Of a stretch of 64,000 bases of DNA, positions 25,765 to 35,045 are shown in pieces. Position numbers and translations under genes: made by a program. Source of the stretch: SZAS-103 sp038234715 (GTDB lineage Bacteria > Pseudomonadota > Gammaproteobacteria > Xanthomonadales > Xanthomonadaceae); the NCBI GenBank assembly GCA_038234715.1, contig JBBQTD010000001.1, positions 124,001 to 188,000 of the forward strand. Direction: 5' to 3'. Every line of letters starts with the position of its first letter. The first letter of the stretch is position 1. The notes below the pieces were generated by a model. It saw only the letters and a program-made list of their open reading frames with translations, was not told the origin of the DNA and ran no database searches.

Positions 25765-26571
25765 GTGAGGAAAATTGTTCTTGCAGCACTTCTGCTACTT
25801 CCCATGGCGGCACACGCCGAGGCGGTAGACAAGGCCACTCCTGACGAACTCGCACCACAGCTGCGTTTGGCGGAAAGTGACGGTGCCGCGATCTATCGAC
25901 TTGACCACGCTGCGTCCATCGCAACTGACGCAATGCGGAAGCTGGACGTGTTTCAACATGAAAAGCGCGTGGCGGGCTGGTTAACCCAGGACAAGGGCAG
26001 CGCCGTCCTGGTAACGTTTTTTGGCGGTGCAAGTGGCGATCCTCCACAAGCCCTGTATCGCGTCACTGTCGCCGACTCAGGTGCGCTTGTTGGTGAACCT
26101 GCAGTCCTGGCGCCTGCCGCACCACTGTCAGCGAGCGAAGTTGCACAGGCTGCCGCGCGATCCCTCGCACTGCACTCGGACTTCGCGCCTTGCTCAAAGA
26201 ACTACAACACGGTCACCGTTCCCAGGAACAAGGGTGATATCACCACCTGGTCCGTGTACCTCCTCGCCGGGACGACCGTGCAGGGCACGCTTCCAGCGGG
26301 AGGCAACTACCGCGTCGACACAGACGGAGCGGGTAAGTCGATCTTGTCGAGCCGCGGATTCACGAAGTCTTGCATCACACTGAGCAATGACAAGAGCACG
26401 GCTGCGCTCATGATCTCGCACCTGATGGATCCCACGCCAACGGAGATTCATGTGTTCCTGAACTTGTTGTCGGGAAAACCAATGTACGTGTTGACCACGG
26501 ACAACAGCTACATGTGGAGCGTCGAGAACGGAAAGATCAGCTTTTCATCCAGGATCACGCCGAAGCACTGA
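25765..26571 (+). CDS. Exported protein of unknown function
   Basis: 268 residues from a GTG at 25765 (GAGGA about 8 bp upstream). It begins with signal peptide VRKIVLAALLLLPMAAHAEA. The mature part includes DKATPDELAPQLRLAESDGAAIYRLDHAASIATDAM, GWLTQDKGSAVLVTFFGG and ALYRVTVADSGALVGEPAVL. It ends with a beta-rich half, YNTVTVPRNKGDITTWSVYLLAGTTVQGTLPAGGNYRVDTDG and EIHVFLNLLSGKPMYVLTTDNSYMWSVENGKISF. This looks like a secreted or outer-envelope beta protein; I do not recognise a named family. The upstream sequence is the 21-bp repeat array, so its promoter must lie within or after that array. Confidence 0.78.
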   Translation: MRKIVLAALLLLPMAAHAEAVDKATPDELAPQLRLAESDGAAIYRLDHAASIATDAMRKLDVFQHEKRVAGWLTQDKGSAVLVTFFGGASGDPPQALYRVTVADSGALVGEPAVLAPAAPLSASEVAQAAARSLALHSDFAPCSKNYNTVTVPRNKGDITTWSVYLLAGTTVQGTLPAGGNYRVDTDGAGKSILSSRGFTKSCITLSNDKSTAALMISHLMDPTPTEIHVFLNLLSGKPMYVLTTDNSYMWSVENGKISFSSRITPKH

Positions 26572-26592
26572 CAACCCGCAGCAGCAGGTCGA

Positions 26593-26612
26593 CGCCGCGG
26601 CAGCTCGCGGCG
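26593..26612. terminator. GC-rich hairpin between convergent genes
   Basis: CGCCGCG-gcagct-CGCGGCG is a perfect 7-bp stem with a 6-nt loop, 20 bp after the stop of the gene at 25765 and before the end of the convergent gene at 26700. There is no T-run, so it is at best a weak intrinsic terminator. Confidence 0.4.
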
Positions 26613-26699
26613 GACCCGGCGCGTTGAAAGGGCTGGAAAGCCATCTCAACATCCTTTCAAGGGACAGTTCAGTCGGCCTCCAACGCCCACCCTTCCCGA

Positions 26700-29600
26700 C
26701 TATTCCGGAGCCACCTCCTCGCCTGCAGGCGGTTCAACCGGCACCACTACCACGATTGCCTTTGATTTGCGCAGCTGGCGCCAATAGCCGCCGTTGAGCC
26801 ATGCACGCAGTCCCCAGCGCAGCCATCCGAGCACGGCATTGGCCAGCCATAGCGCCCACGCAAGCATCGCGGCGCGGTACAGCCACATCGGGACGCTGAC
26901 GACGCCGGCTGTCGGCAAGGCATCGCTGCTCTGGTCGGCGAACCAGTGCAACACGCCATCACCCCGAGTGGGGTTGACGATATGCATGTCCGGCTGGCCG
27001 AGGAGGCCATAGGGTACAGCGGTGATCAGGGCTATCGCGGCAGCGACGCTCAGCCAGGCCAGGGCGATCTGCATGCCATCGAATCGGTACTTCCCTGCCA
27101 GTGCCGCACCGTGGCGCTCGCGCCAGGCCAGTGCGAACAGCCACGCCACGACCACAGCCAACGCGATCCACGAGAACGTCGAGAAACCCATTCCAAGCAA
27201 CAGCCAATCGCGCAACCTGAGCGGTGTCCAGCCCAGTTTCGCCAACGCGTACGCGATCAGCAGCAGCACCAGCAGTTCGCCCCAGTACAACACCGCCGGA
27301 CCCGACTGCGGACCGTGCGTCAACAGGACCCAGCGGTCCTCCGGCAACTCCAGGCCAAGAGCGACATTGGCCGCCGGCAACCCCAAAGTCACCGCCGGTG
27401 TGCTGTTGTGCAGGCCGACCCTCACGGCGTCGCGGAAACGCACAGCATACGTCTGTTCGCCGGGCTGCACTGGCAGGCTGAGCTTTCCGTTCTCAAGGCG
27501 CAGATTCAGCGACTCGCCGTTGCGGGTGACTGCCAGCAGCTCGGCGTTCGCCGGCAATCCGAGCACGCGTTCGCCGCCCTGGCTGGCGCGCAGATGCAAA
27601 CCCAGTGTGTACTCGCTGGCGCGCTGTCCGATGGTGCTATGCAGTTGCACGCCTTCGATCGCCTGGGTGCTCCCGGCCACCGGCGGCGGTCGCGTGACAG
27701 CAATCTGCAGGGATTCGCCGGGCAATGGATGGAACACGAATTCGTGCCAGTCATTCGCAGCGCTGTTCTGCTGCGGCACGCTTTCCGGTACGCCGGCGAA
27801 GCGTGCGCTCCACATAGGGCTGACCCGCACGCGCCACACTTCGGCATGGTCCGCCAGGTCCGGGGCGTGCAGGACAAGCGCGCCGGACTTGTCGAGCGTG
27901 GCGTTCCAGTCGGCAGTGTCCTTGCCGTCGGGCAGCGGAATTTCCAGCCCGTCGGGGCGTACCAGCAAACCCGGCGTGATCACTTTTTCGCCAGCAATCA
28001 CCGGCAGCTTCACGCTGAAACCGCCGACCCTCGGCGCTATCCGCTGCACGACGGTGTGCACCGTCCAGTCCAGGCCTAGCGAAACCGTCCGGTCAACGCG
28101 CACGTACGGTGGAAACTCCTGTGCCGGACCCGCGCTGTCATGCCCACCGGCCTGTTTGCGCAAGCGGTTCAGGCTCAGCGTTTCGGTCAACAGGCGGGCA
28201 TCGGTGATTCCGCTCGCCTGCCACACGTCTCCGTGAAACTCGATCGCGTAGGGTTTCATCGGAAACGCGAGCGCAACCCGATCGCCGCTGATCCGGTAGG
28301 ACAGTTGCACCCGATGCACACCGCGTTCCAACGGCAGGCTCAGGCCGTCGTCAGTGCGCGCCAGGCCCGGCACCAGCGCGCCGTCGACCTGCACGCTGTC
28401 CAGGACCAGACTCTTGACGTCCATCGGCACCGGCACGCCGACAGCGGTCCCCGCATGCACATCCAGCGTCACCTGCAGCTGCGTGTCGTGTACATCGACG
28501 CGCGCATCGGCGATGGCTGCGCAATCGGGCGCGCACTTCGGCGCGCGGGCCAGGCGATCGTGCAGTTCCTGCAACACCTCGTTGCTCGGCGAGGACTGGG
28601 CCTGTGCACTGGGTGAATGACCGGCGGCGATCAGCGACAGCAACAGCAGCGAAGCAAGCGCCGGGGCTTTCCGCAATGGCAAGCCGAGCAGTCGCGCTCC
28701 GCTCGAACGCAGCAGCAACCAGCCGAGTGCAAGCACCGCTAATACGCGCAGCAGGCGGGTCAGCCACGGCGGCGAAATCAGCAGACGCACCGACTGTTCG
28801 CTCGTGACCGGACCGCCCCAGCTCAGCTGATAGCTTTGGCCGCCGTTCCAGTTGGGCAAGCCACGACCGGCCTGCACCACGGTGGTCTGGCTGTAGCGAT
28901 CCATGCTGTCGGCGCGCCGGATGCGCGAGCCGGCGACAATACCCGAGTCCAGGTTCTTCGCCTTTTCCTGCAGGGCATTCGTTGTATCGCTCTCCTCCCC
29001 GTCAGCGGCGACCGCCGCCTGCTTGTCCGACGCCGACGCCCGCGTCTGCTTGAGCATCGCCTTCGGAGCCGGCGACCGAATCTGCATCGGCGGCGCGGCC
29101 GTCGGCATCGGTTCGTCCTGCACGACCGGAGGTGTAGGTGGAGGTGGAGGTGGTACCATCCTTGCGTCCGCTACCATCGCTGCGTCCTGTTCGGGCTGCG
29201 CGGTGCTGGCCTCCAGCTGCGGATACAGCGCCATGCGCAGTTGCGCCGCGGCGAACGGCACCGCCAGCACGGCGAGCACCAACAACGCGCCCTTGCGCGC
29301 CCAGTCGCCGCCCTGGCGCAAACGGCCTTCCGGCAGAGCGCGCAGCAACAGGCAGATAGCCAAGACGATACCCAGCGAATACAGCGGCGCACCGAACTCG
29401 TGGTAGTCGATCAACAGATAGACCAGCGCCAGCACCGCGCCGGTCAGCCCCAATGCACGCCACGCAAACAGGCCGACGATGGCGACCAGGAAAATATCCA
29501 GCAGCGTCCACAGCGAGACCCAACTGCCGCTGGCGGTGTCCGCGCCCGGCGCCGCGACAAGGCGATAGCCGGGCGGCAGATGCAGCGTGGTGTTCACGGA

Positions 29601-30923
29601 GTCGAAGGTCTGTCGCCAGCCGCCGACCGGCAGTGCATACGTTGCCGGTTGCACGCGCAAGCCCGCAGACATGTTCACCTGTGGCGTGCGCCATTCGACG
29701 CCGGTGGCATGGTCGGCGCCCCGGGTGACCAGCAGCGCCTGGTCTGCGACCACGTCGCGGGCATCCTCCAGGCGATATGGCGCTTGCGCGTCCAGCCGCC
29801 AGCCCTGACGCATCTCGCCGCTGATGCCGTCGCGCAGGGTCCAGCCAGCTCCTGAAAAATCCAGCCAGGCTTCGCGGTTGAGACGCAGGCGATTGCTCTC
29901 GTCGGTACCCAGGCCGCGCGAACGCATCTGGATATTCAAAGGCACGCCCGGAGCGAGCGCGAACGCCGGCAGGTTGCGCCAGGCATCCGGCACGAGGGCC
30001 TGTTTCGGATCGACCTGCGGTGGCCCGCTGGCACTGGTGACGCGTTGTTCGGGCGTGCCGGCATAGCTCCAGATCTCCTGCGCCGGCCAGGGCTTGGCGG
30101 TCACGCCGATGGACGTGCTGGCCATGGGTTTCAGGGCGCGCGCGAGAATGTGGATGTGGGTGACGTCCGGCTGCACCTGGATGCGCAGGCGACCGTCGGC
30201 TTCGATCCGCGCCGGCCACCCTGCATCGACTGTGATGGACGTGGGCACGAATCCGGGCGGCAGCACCGGGCCGATCACTTCTTCGCGCGCCTGACCGGAC
30301 GCGCCGATCTGGATATCGGTGTCGAGCATCATCGGCACGTCGTCCCGCAGCCGACGATAGACCCGCAGATCCAGCGCATCGGCCTCGGGCGCCTCGCTGG
30401 TCCCACGACCAAGCACCAGCGTGCCGTCTTCGAACTGCACAGGTGCGATCACCTGGCCATCCACCTGCAAGCGCACCAGGCCGATGGCATTGGGCACCGC
30501 AAGCGACTGCGGCCGATGCGTCCATCCGATCCGCCCGGCCAGCGCATAGTTGCCAGGCTCGAGCAGGATCTGTGGAATATCGTCGTGCTTGACGACCGCC
30601 ACGCCCTGGCCGTTGATGCGCACATCCTGCGGCCAGTTTTCGGCATCGCCAGGCAGCGGCACCCAGCTTTCGGCCTGCACCTGCCAGTTCATGGCGAACT
30701 TCGCGCCGTCGGCGTCAGCCTGGATCTGCAGTACGCCTGGCCACGCGCAGACAAAGTCCTCCGCGGCTGCGCCCTGATGCCCAGCGATCAGCGCGCAGCC
30801 GCGAAACTCCTCGCCGTCCAGCGCCCACCCGCGCCAGGGCTCCAGCGGAGCAGGCACGGTGACTGGCGCGGCGCACAGCGCGTGCGACAACAACAACGCG
30901 AACACAAAGAGGATGCGGCGCAT
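26700..30923 (-). CDS. Very large multi-pass membrane protein of unknown function
   Basis: 1407 residues from ATG at 30923. The signal peptide MRRILFVFALLLSHALCA is followed by about 470 residues of beta-rich periplasmic sequence. A helix cluster comes next (LWTLLDIFLVAIVGLFAWRALGLTGAVLALVYLLI, LGIVLAICLLLRAL, GALLVLAVLAVPFAAAQ). A Pro-rich linker (VPPPPPPTPPVVQDEPMPTA) leads to GIVAGSRIRRADSMD near 660-672. After another helix comes a second beta-rich region and a final group of helices. The GSRIRRAD stretch resembles the plug start of TonB-dependent receptors, but no barrel follows. The gene lies 133 bp downstream of the FNR-type gene on the same strand. Role unknown; probably an envelope complex in the inner membrane. 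Confidence 0.8.
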   Translation of the reverse strand: MRRILFVFALLLSHALCAAPVTVPAPLEPWRGWALDGEEFRGCALIAGHQGAAAEDFVCAWPGVLQIQADADGAKFAMNWQVQAESWVPLPGDAENWPQDVRINGQGVAVVKHDDIPQILLEPGNYALAGRIGWTHRPQSLAVPNAIGLVRLQVDGQVIAPVQFEDGTLVLGRGTSEAPEADALDLRVYRRLRDDVPMMLDTDIQIGASGQAREEVIGPVLPPGFVPTSITVDAGWPARIEADGRLRIQVQPDVTHIHILARALKPMASTSIGVTAKPWPAQEIWSYAGTPEQRVTSASGPPQVDPKQALVPDAWRNLPAFALAPGVPLNIQMRSRGLGTDESNRLRLNREAWLDFSGAGWTLRDGISGEMRQGWRLDAQAPYRLEDARDVVADQALLVTRGADHATGVEWRTPQVNMSAGLRVQPATYALPVGGWRQTFDSVNTTLHLPPGYRLVAAPGADTASGSWVSLWTLLDIFLVAIVGLFAWRALGLTGAVLALVYLLIDYHEFGAPLYSLGIVLAICLLLRALPEGRLRQGGDWARKGALLVLAVLAVPFAAAQLRMALYPQLEASTAQPEQDAAMVADARMVPPPPPPTPPVVQDEPMPTAAPPMQIRSPAPKAMLKQTRASASDKQAAVAADGEESDTTNALQEKAKNLDSGIVAGSRIRRADSMDRYSQTTVVQAGRGLPNWNGGQSYQLSWGGPVTSEQSVRLLISPPWLTRLLRVLAVLALGWLLLRSSGARLLGLPLRKAPALASLLLLSLIAAGHSPSAQAQSSPSNEVLQELHDRLARAPKCAPDCAAIADARVDVHDTQLQVTLDVHAGTAVGVPVPMDVKSLVLDSVQVDGALVPGLARTDDGLSLPLERGVHRVQLSYRISGDRVALAFPMKPYAIEFHGDVWQASGITDARLLTETLSLNRLRKQAGGHDSAGPAQEFPPYVRVDRTVSLGLDWTVHTVVQRIAPRVGGFSVKLPVIAGEKVITPGLLVRPDGLEIPLPDGKDTADWNATLDKSGALVLHAPDLADHAEVWRVRVSPMWSARFAGVPESVPQQNSAANDWHEFVFHPLPGESLQIAVTRPPPVAGSTQAIEGVQLHSTIGQRASEYTLGLHLRASQGGERVLGLPANAELLAVTRNGESLNLRLENGKLSLPVQPGEQTYAVRFRDAVRVGLHNSTPAVTLGLPAANVALGLELPEDRWVLLTHGPQSGPAVLYWGELLVLLLIAYALAKLGWTPLRLRDWLLLGMGFSTFSWIALAVVVAWLFALAWRERHGAALAGKYRFDGMQIALAWLSVAAAIALITAVPYGLLGQPDMHIVNPTRGDGVLHWFADQSSDALPTAGVVSVPMWLYRAAMLAWALWLANAVLGWLRWGLRAWLNGGYWRQLRKSKAIVVVVPVEPPAGEEVAPE

Positions 30924-31056
30924 GTGGGGTTCCCTGGCGTGGCCGGTACCACTGTAACGGCAGTTCGGCCTGCGCGGGGTTAACGGTTGAGGATCAGCCG
31001 ATCCGCAGGTTGCGCAAATGGGTGGGCGCGATCTTGCCAGCGACACTCTCCTGTCG

Positions 31057-31815
31057 CTATTGCCTCCGGATCTGCTGCCCGATCGTCACCGCCTCATGGG
31101 CCTGTGCTGCGAAACGGGCGATATCGAGAACCTGTACTTGCCGACCGCGAACCGCGATCAGGCCGTCATCCTGCAACCGGGTGAAACTCCGGCTGACGGT
31201 CTCGATCACCAGCCCCAGAAAACTGGCGATGTCGTCGCGACTCATCGAAAGCAGCAGCACCCCTTCAGGGTGTCCAAGTACGCGATAGCGTTCCATCAGT
31301 CCATGCAGGAACAGCAGGACCCTCTGAACGGCCTGATGGCGACCCAGCATCTCGATGTGATCCTGATCGCGGCCCATGCTGCGGCCCATCAGTCCCATCA
31401 AATGGTGTTGCAGGGCAGGCACCTGCGCCGCGATCCGTTCCAGATCCTCAAGCGGCACTTCGCACACCGCTGCCTGCTCCAGCGCTTCGGCGTCGCAACG
31501 ATGACAACCCTCGCCGAGTGCGTCGAGGCCAATCAGCTCTCCAGGAAGGTGGAAGCCGATGACTTGCCGCTGCCCGTCTTCCGGGTAGACAACAGTCCTG
31601 AAAGATCCTTCGCGCACGACGAATACGGCTTTCGATACCGAACCGGAAGCGAACAGAGGCTCTTTGCCCGCAATCGAACGCCGGCGCCTGACGATCCGAT
31701 CAAGCCGATCCAGATCGTCCACCCCGATGCCACCTGGCAGGCATAGTTGGCGCAGAGAGCATTGGCCGCAACTGCGGCGAAGCCGGGCAAGATCGAGTAT
31801 CGCCGCACTGCTCAT
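31057..31815 (-). CDS. fnr: FNR/ANR-type oxygen-sensing transcription regulator (Crp family)
   Basis: 252 residues. The N-terminal cysteines CGQCSLRQLC (C16, C19, C25) plus C104 or C107 (GEGCHRCDAE) match the four ligands of the oxygen-labile [4Fe-4S] cluster of FNR/ANR. The cyclic-nucleotide-like fold follows (LFASGSVSKAVFVVREGSFRTVVYPEDGQRQVIGFHLPGELIG). The helix-turn-helix is SMSRDDIASFLGLVIETVSRSFTRLQDDGLI; E205, S208 and R209 correspond to the E-x-x-S-R that reads TTGAT half-sites. It would activate genes for low-oxygen growth. The large membrane-protein gene downstream may belong to its operon. Confidence 0.93.
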   Translation of the reverse strand: MSSAAILDLARLRRSCGQCSLRQLCLPGGIGVDDLDRLDRIVRRRRSIAGKEPLFASGSVSKAVFVVREGSFRTVVYPEDGQRQVIGFHLPGELIGLDALGEGCHRCDAEALEQAAVCEVPLEDLERIAAQVPALQHHLMGLMGRSMGRDQDHIEMLGRHQAVQRVLLFLHGLMERYRVLGHPEGVLLLSMSRDDIASFLGLVIETVSRSFTRLQDDGLIAVRGRQVQVLDIARFAAQAHEAVTIGQQIRRQ

Positions 31816-32065
31816 TTCATCAGTCTATGTGAACGGGCCAGCCTGCAGGTGGATGCGCCAAAGGATGACGGCGCGAAGGCGGCTTCCGAGCCAAAGCGGA
31901 CATTTCCGACCGACAGCCATGCGGTGCTCAAGCCGAATGGACTAAGCCCATGTTGGCCAGAACACAACTGTCGGCTGCGGACGCGAAACAGCCGGCTCGC
32001 TTCGATCAGATCAAAGCGGCAGATTGCAACTTCGCATACCTGCGACGAACGCCATCACCGCCGCT

Positions 32066-33484
32066 CTAGTCTTTCCCCCTCACGCCATGGGATCGCGCCA
32101 GTTTCACAGACACGTCGATCGCTTCCCTGTAACAAGTGAACAGGCATTCGGCCCGATAGCTTTCGACGCGCACGTCGGGCGGGATGCCCTTCGTTTCGTA
32201 ATTGACACCCGCTGGTGACAGAAGTTGCATGTCAGACAACCCCAGCACGCTGCCATCGGGGAGCTTTTTGACCAGAATCGACGACAGTGCGCCGCGCGTG
32301 TTGGTGCCGACCAGGGTGACGTTCGGGAATTGCCGCATGGTCGAGACGAAAGACTCGGCTGCGCTGACGGTGTTGTCGCTGATCAGCAGATAGACGGGTT
32401 TGCCGAAGTGGTTCGAAGAGTCGGGCTGGATCGTGTTCAAGTCCCAACCGGTAAAGCCGTTGCGGGTGCGTGTGCGACTCTTCGACGTTACCGGTCGATC
32501 GGCGAACACTGCTGCAATCGCCGACGACACGCCATCGGAGCCGCCGCGATTCTGCCGGACATCCACGACCAGCGCTTTTGCGGAGTGGAATTCCTTCGTG
32601 ACCTTGCGCATGGTTTCGCGCACGGCTCGCGCGACAACAGCCGGATCCGTAGCTGGTTTCGCGAACAGTCCTGACATCTGCTGGACATTGAGGTAACCGA
32701 TGTCCGGGGCCACCCACCCCCACTGGAATTTGTCCTGCAGGTCGCTCGAGTACCTGCCGCGGAGGACCTCGTACAGGATGACGTCGTCGAGCAGCGGCGC
32801 CAGCTTCGCGTCCAGCGCGAAGCCTTCGTCCTCGCTCAGCCCCGGGTGCTGGGCGACCAGCGCTTTGCGCAGGCCCGATGGCCTGCCCGCGCTCAGCGAG
32901 CGGCCTTCGGCTCCCTGTTTGCCATTGCTGACGAATACGTGCACATCGTCGAAGCGCGCGAAGATTTCCGCATAAATCTTCCACAACTCGTCCGTGGTCG
33001 TGCGGGCCGTTACGTGCGGTCGAAATGCGTCGTGGATTGCTTGCCAGTCGAGTTTGCGGAGTTCGGCGCCAGCGTAGTTTTCCCTGAAGTAGCCGATGAA
33101 ACTCTCGAAGTTCAGCACCGGATCGGCTCCCGTCGTTCCCCCGCGCGCGCACAGGGCTGGCAACGCATCCATGCGTGACAACCGGTACAGGTAGCCGGTC
33201 CTGTCGCTCAACGTCGCGGTCGCGGTGTCGCGTACCACCAGCCCCCCGCCGAACCGTTCAACCAGGTGCGCCAGGGGCCGACGGTCCGTCTCGATGCAAC
33301 TGCTGGAAGTGGAGTCGTAGTACACGACCTCGCGCTTGCCGACGACGATGATCTCGGCGCTGTTGGTCACGTCCCACACCCCATCGAGCGACGCAGGATC
33401 GAACGATTTCCCGACGTCCGGCGTCGTCGTGGCGGTCATTGCGGCCATCAGCGCCGCTAACGCGGTCGTGGCAAGTGCGTGCAT
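32066..33484 (-). CDS. S41 family serine peptidase (tricorn/C-terminal-processing type), exported
   Basis: 472 residues from ATG at 33484. The signal-like N-terminus is MHALATTALAALMAAMTA. A beta-rich start (LDGVWDVTNSAEIIVVGKREVVYY) leads to an S41 domain. IYAEIFARFDDVHVFVSNGK contains the usual DDxH histidine. KALVVDVRQNRGGSDGVSSAIAAVFADRPV is the substrate-binding NxGG region. PVYLLISDNTVSAAESFVSTMRQFPNVTLVGTNTRGALS has the nucleophile serine in TVSAAE. No PDZ domain is evident. It is divergent from a PadR regulator, with a 19-bp palindrome between the two starts, so it is the obvious candidate target of that regulator. Confidence 0.9.
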   Translation of the reverse strand: MHALATTALAALMAAMTATTTPDVGKSFDPASLDGVWDVTNSAEIIVVGKREVVYYDSTSSSCIETDRRPLAHLVERFGGGLVVRDTATATLSDRTGYLYRLSRMDALPALCARGGTTGADPVLNFESFIGYFRENYAGAELRKLDWQAIHDAFRPHVTARTTTDELWKIYAEIFARFDDVHVFVSNGKQGAEGRSLSAGRPSGLRKALVAQHPGLSEDEGFALDAKLAPLLDDVILYEVLRGRYSSDLQDKFQWGWVAPDIGYLNVQQMSGLFAKPATDPAVVARAVRETMRKVTKEFHSAKALVVDVRQNRGGSDGVSSAIAAVFADRPVTSKSRTRTRNGFTGWDLNTIQPDSSNHFGKPVYLLISDNTVSAAESFVSTMRQFPNVTLVGTNTRGALSSILVKKLPDGSVLGLSDMQLLSPAGVNYETKGIPPDVRVESYRAECLFTCYREAIDVSVKLARSHGVRGKD

Positions 33485-33510
33485 GGGATTCTCGGGCGAT
33501 GGGCCGTCGG

Positions 33511-33554
33511 ATGACGGCGTTGTCGGAATCAAGCTATAGTGCGAAACGTACTAT
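33511..33554 (+). promoter_or_regulatory. padR promoter with overlapping inverted repeat (candidate operator)
   Basis: A plausible sigma-70 promoter reads -35 ATGACG (33511-33516), an 18-bp spacer, and -10 TATAGT (33535-33540). Over the -10 lies ATAGTGC-GAAAC-GTACTAT (33536-33554), a 7-bp inverted repeat with one mismatch and a 5-bp spacer. It sits 18 bp before the padR start and about 50 bp from the divergent peptidase start. Binding by PadR there would block its own promoter and could act on both genes. Function inferred from position. Confidence 0.55.
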
Positions 33555-33571
33555 GTCAATTCGGAGGCGGC

Positions 33572-34111
33572 ATGTCCATGAGTGAACTGGAATGTGCGGT
33601 GCTGGGCGTCATCTGGCAGCGGGGCCCTTGTTCGGCATACGTCGTGCGCAAGGAATTCGAGCCTGTCTCGAGCGGCTGGAGCGGCAGCACCGGCTCGATC
33701 TATCCGTTGATCGCCCGGTTGCTCACCCTCGGCCTATTGTCGGCCCACGACGAATCGTGGGGATCCAGGAAAAAAAAGTTGCTGAAGCTCACGCGCAAGG
33801 GACACACCCGGCTCCGGGCATGGATCAAGGACGTGCCCGACTGGGCAGGCAATCCAGCTGCCGATCCGATCCGGACCCGTTCGTTCTTCCTCGGCGCGCT
33901 TGCGAACGTCGACGATCGGGTCGCATTTGCCGAATCCGCACTCGCCCACACACAGCAAGCGCTCGAAGATCTCAAGGCGTATAGGGATTCAGTGGACGAG
34001 CGCACGGCGTCTTACGAGCGACTGGCCCTGTTGGGTGCCGTCGGGCAACTGCAAGCCAAGTCCAGATGGCTCCAGCAGGTGATCGATGCGATAAAAACCG
34101 GGACCGCGTGA
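33572..34111 (+). CDS. PadR-family transcriptional regulator
   Basis: 179 residues from ATG at 33572, with GGAGG 4 bp upstream; a second ATG at 33578 is also possible. The winged-helix domain is MSELECAVLGVIWQRGPCSAYVVRKEFEPV, then SGWSGSTGSIYPLIARLLTLGLLSAHDESWGSRKKKLLKLTRKGHTRLRAWIKDVPDW, the standard PadR recognition helix and wing. A C-terminal helical part (RTRSFFLGALANVDDRVAFAESALAHTQQALEDLKAYRDSVDERTASYERLALLGAVGQLQAKSRWLQQVIDA) is of the Vir_act_alpha_C dimerisation type. The divergent neighbour is an exported S41 peptidase, and the shared promoter holds a palindrome. Confidence 0.9.
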   Translation: MSMSELECAVLGVIWQRGPCSAYVVRKEFEPVSSGWSGSTGSIYPLIARLLTLGLLSAHDESWGSRKKKLLKLTRKGHTRLRAWIKDVPDWAGNPAADPIRTRSFFLGALANVDDRVAFAESALAHTQQALEDLKAYRDSVDERTASYERLALLGAVGQLQAKSRWLQQVIDAIKTGTA

Positions 34112-34283
34112 GCAGTTCAACAGGGCCTGCATTGCAGAATCTTGGTTGGCGAGGCTGTTTCTCGGCAAAAAACGAATGACCGCTTTCAAGACATTCATTG
34201 GCAACCTTGACCGGCAACTTCTGGACGCAACCGGCCTTTCGTCCCATCGGCAACAGTGTGATCGCTGGCGACCAATTGATCAT

Positions 34284-35045
34284 TCAATTTCGGTGCTCTT
34301 GATTGCTGCTGCCGCGATCGGCAGGCATTCCTGCGCACGTCGGCCCTGTCGTCGGTGGCTGGTTCACCGTTACAGCCTCGGGCGGCTGCTCACTTGCTTC
34401 CCGCAGCAACACGGCCGCTGCGGCCAACGCCAGCACCATCCCGAGCAGTTGCGCGGCAATGAAGCCAGCAGCATCGAGTGGACGGATGCCGGCGAACGTT
34501 TGCGTCAGTGCGCGCGCCACGGTCACGGCAGGGTTGGCGAAGGATGTGCTGGCGGTGAACCAGTACGCCGCGAAGATGTAGCTCGCGACCAATGCGGGCA
34601 CGGCGGTTGGGCGGTGGCGGATGGCGAGCAGGATCGTCAGCAACAAGCCGAAGGTCGCGACCGCTTCGCTGATCCACTGTGCCGTGCCGGTGCGTGCATG
34701 TGTGCCCGGCTGGATGAGGTCGAGGCCGAACATTGCGTGCGCGAGGATGACGCCCGCGATTGCCGCGACGACCTGCACGATCATGTAGAAAATTGCCGTA
34801 CGCGAGTCGAGTTCGCCGCGCAGGCGCATTGCCAGCGTCACCGCAGGGTTGAGGTGCGCGCCGGAGATCGGGCCGAGTGTCGCAATCAGCACGTAGAGGA
34901 TTGCCGCGGTCGCACCGGCGTTCGCGAGCAGCGCGATGGCATTGTTTCCTTGTGCCAGCTTCACGCCCATGATTCCCGAGCCGACCACGGTGGCGAGCAG
35001 CAGCGCCGTGCCGATGCCTTCGGCAACCAGCTTGCGCGCCAGCAT
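34284..35045 (-). CDS. aqpS: MIP-family channel of an arsenic operon (aquaglyceroporin AqpS-like)
   Basis: 253 residues with six predicted membrane helices and both NPA boxes: GAHLNPAVT (N66) and SFANPAVTVAR (N171). The start at 35045 overlaps the arsC stop by one base (TGATG), so it is in the ars operon. In rhizobial arsR-aqpS-arsC clusters, the channel lets trivalent arsenite leave the cell after ArsC reduces arsenate, in place of an ArsB or Acr3 pump; the absence of such a pump here supports the same role. The symbol is by context; sequence alone would say MIP channel. Confidence 0.85.
   Translation of the reverse strand: MLARKLVAEGIGTALLLATVVGSGIMGVKLAQGNNAIALLANAGATAAILYVLIATLGPISGAHLNPAVTLAMRLRGELDSRTAIFYMIVQVVAAIAGVILAHAMFGLDLIQPGTHARTGTAQWISEAVATFGLLLTILLAIRHRPTAVPALVASYIFAAYWFTASTSFANPAVTVARALTQTFAGIRPLDAAGFIAAQLLGMVLALAAAAVLLREASEQPPEAVTVNQPPTTGPTCAGMPADRGSSNQEHRN

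Noticed and set aside
32001..32014. Possible FNR/ANR box (TTCGATCAGATCAA) upstream of the FNR-type gene
   Set aside because: One half-site matches ATCAA but the other does not match TTGAT, and it is nearly 190 bp from the start codon; too weak to call.
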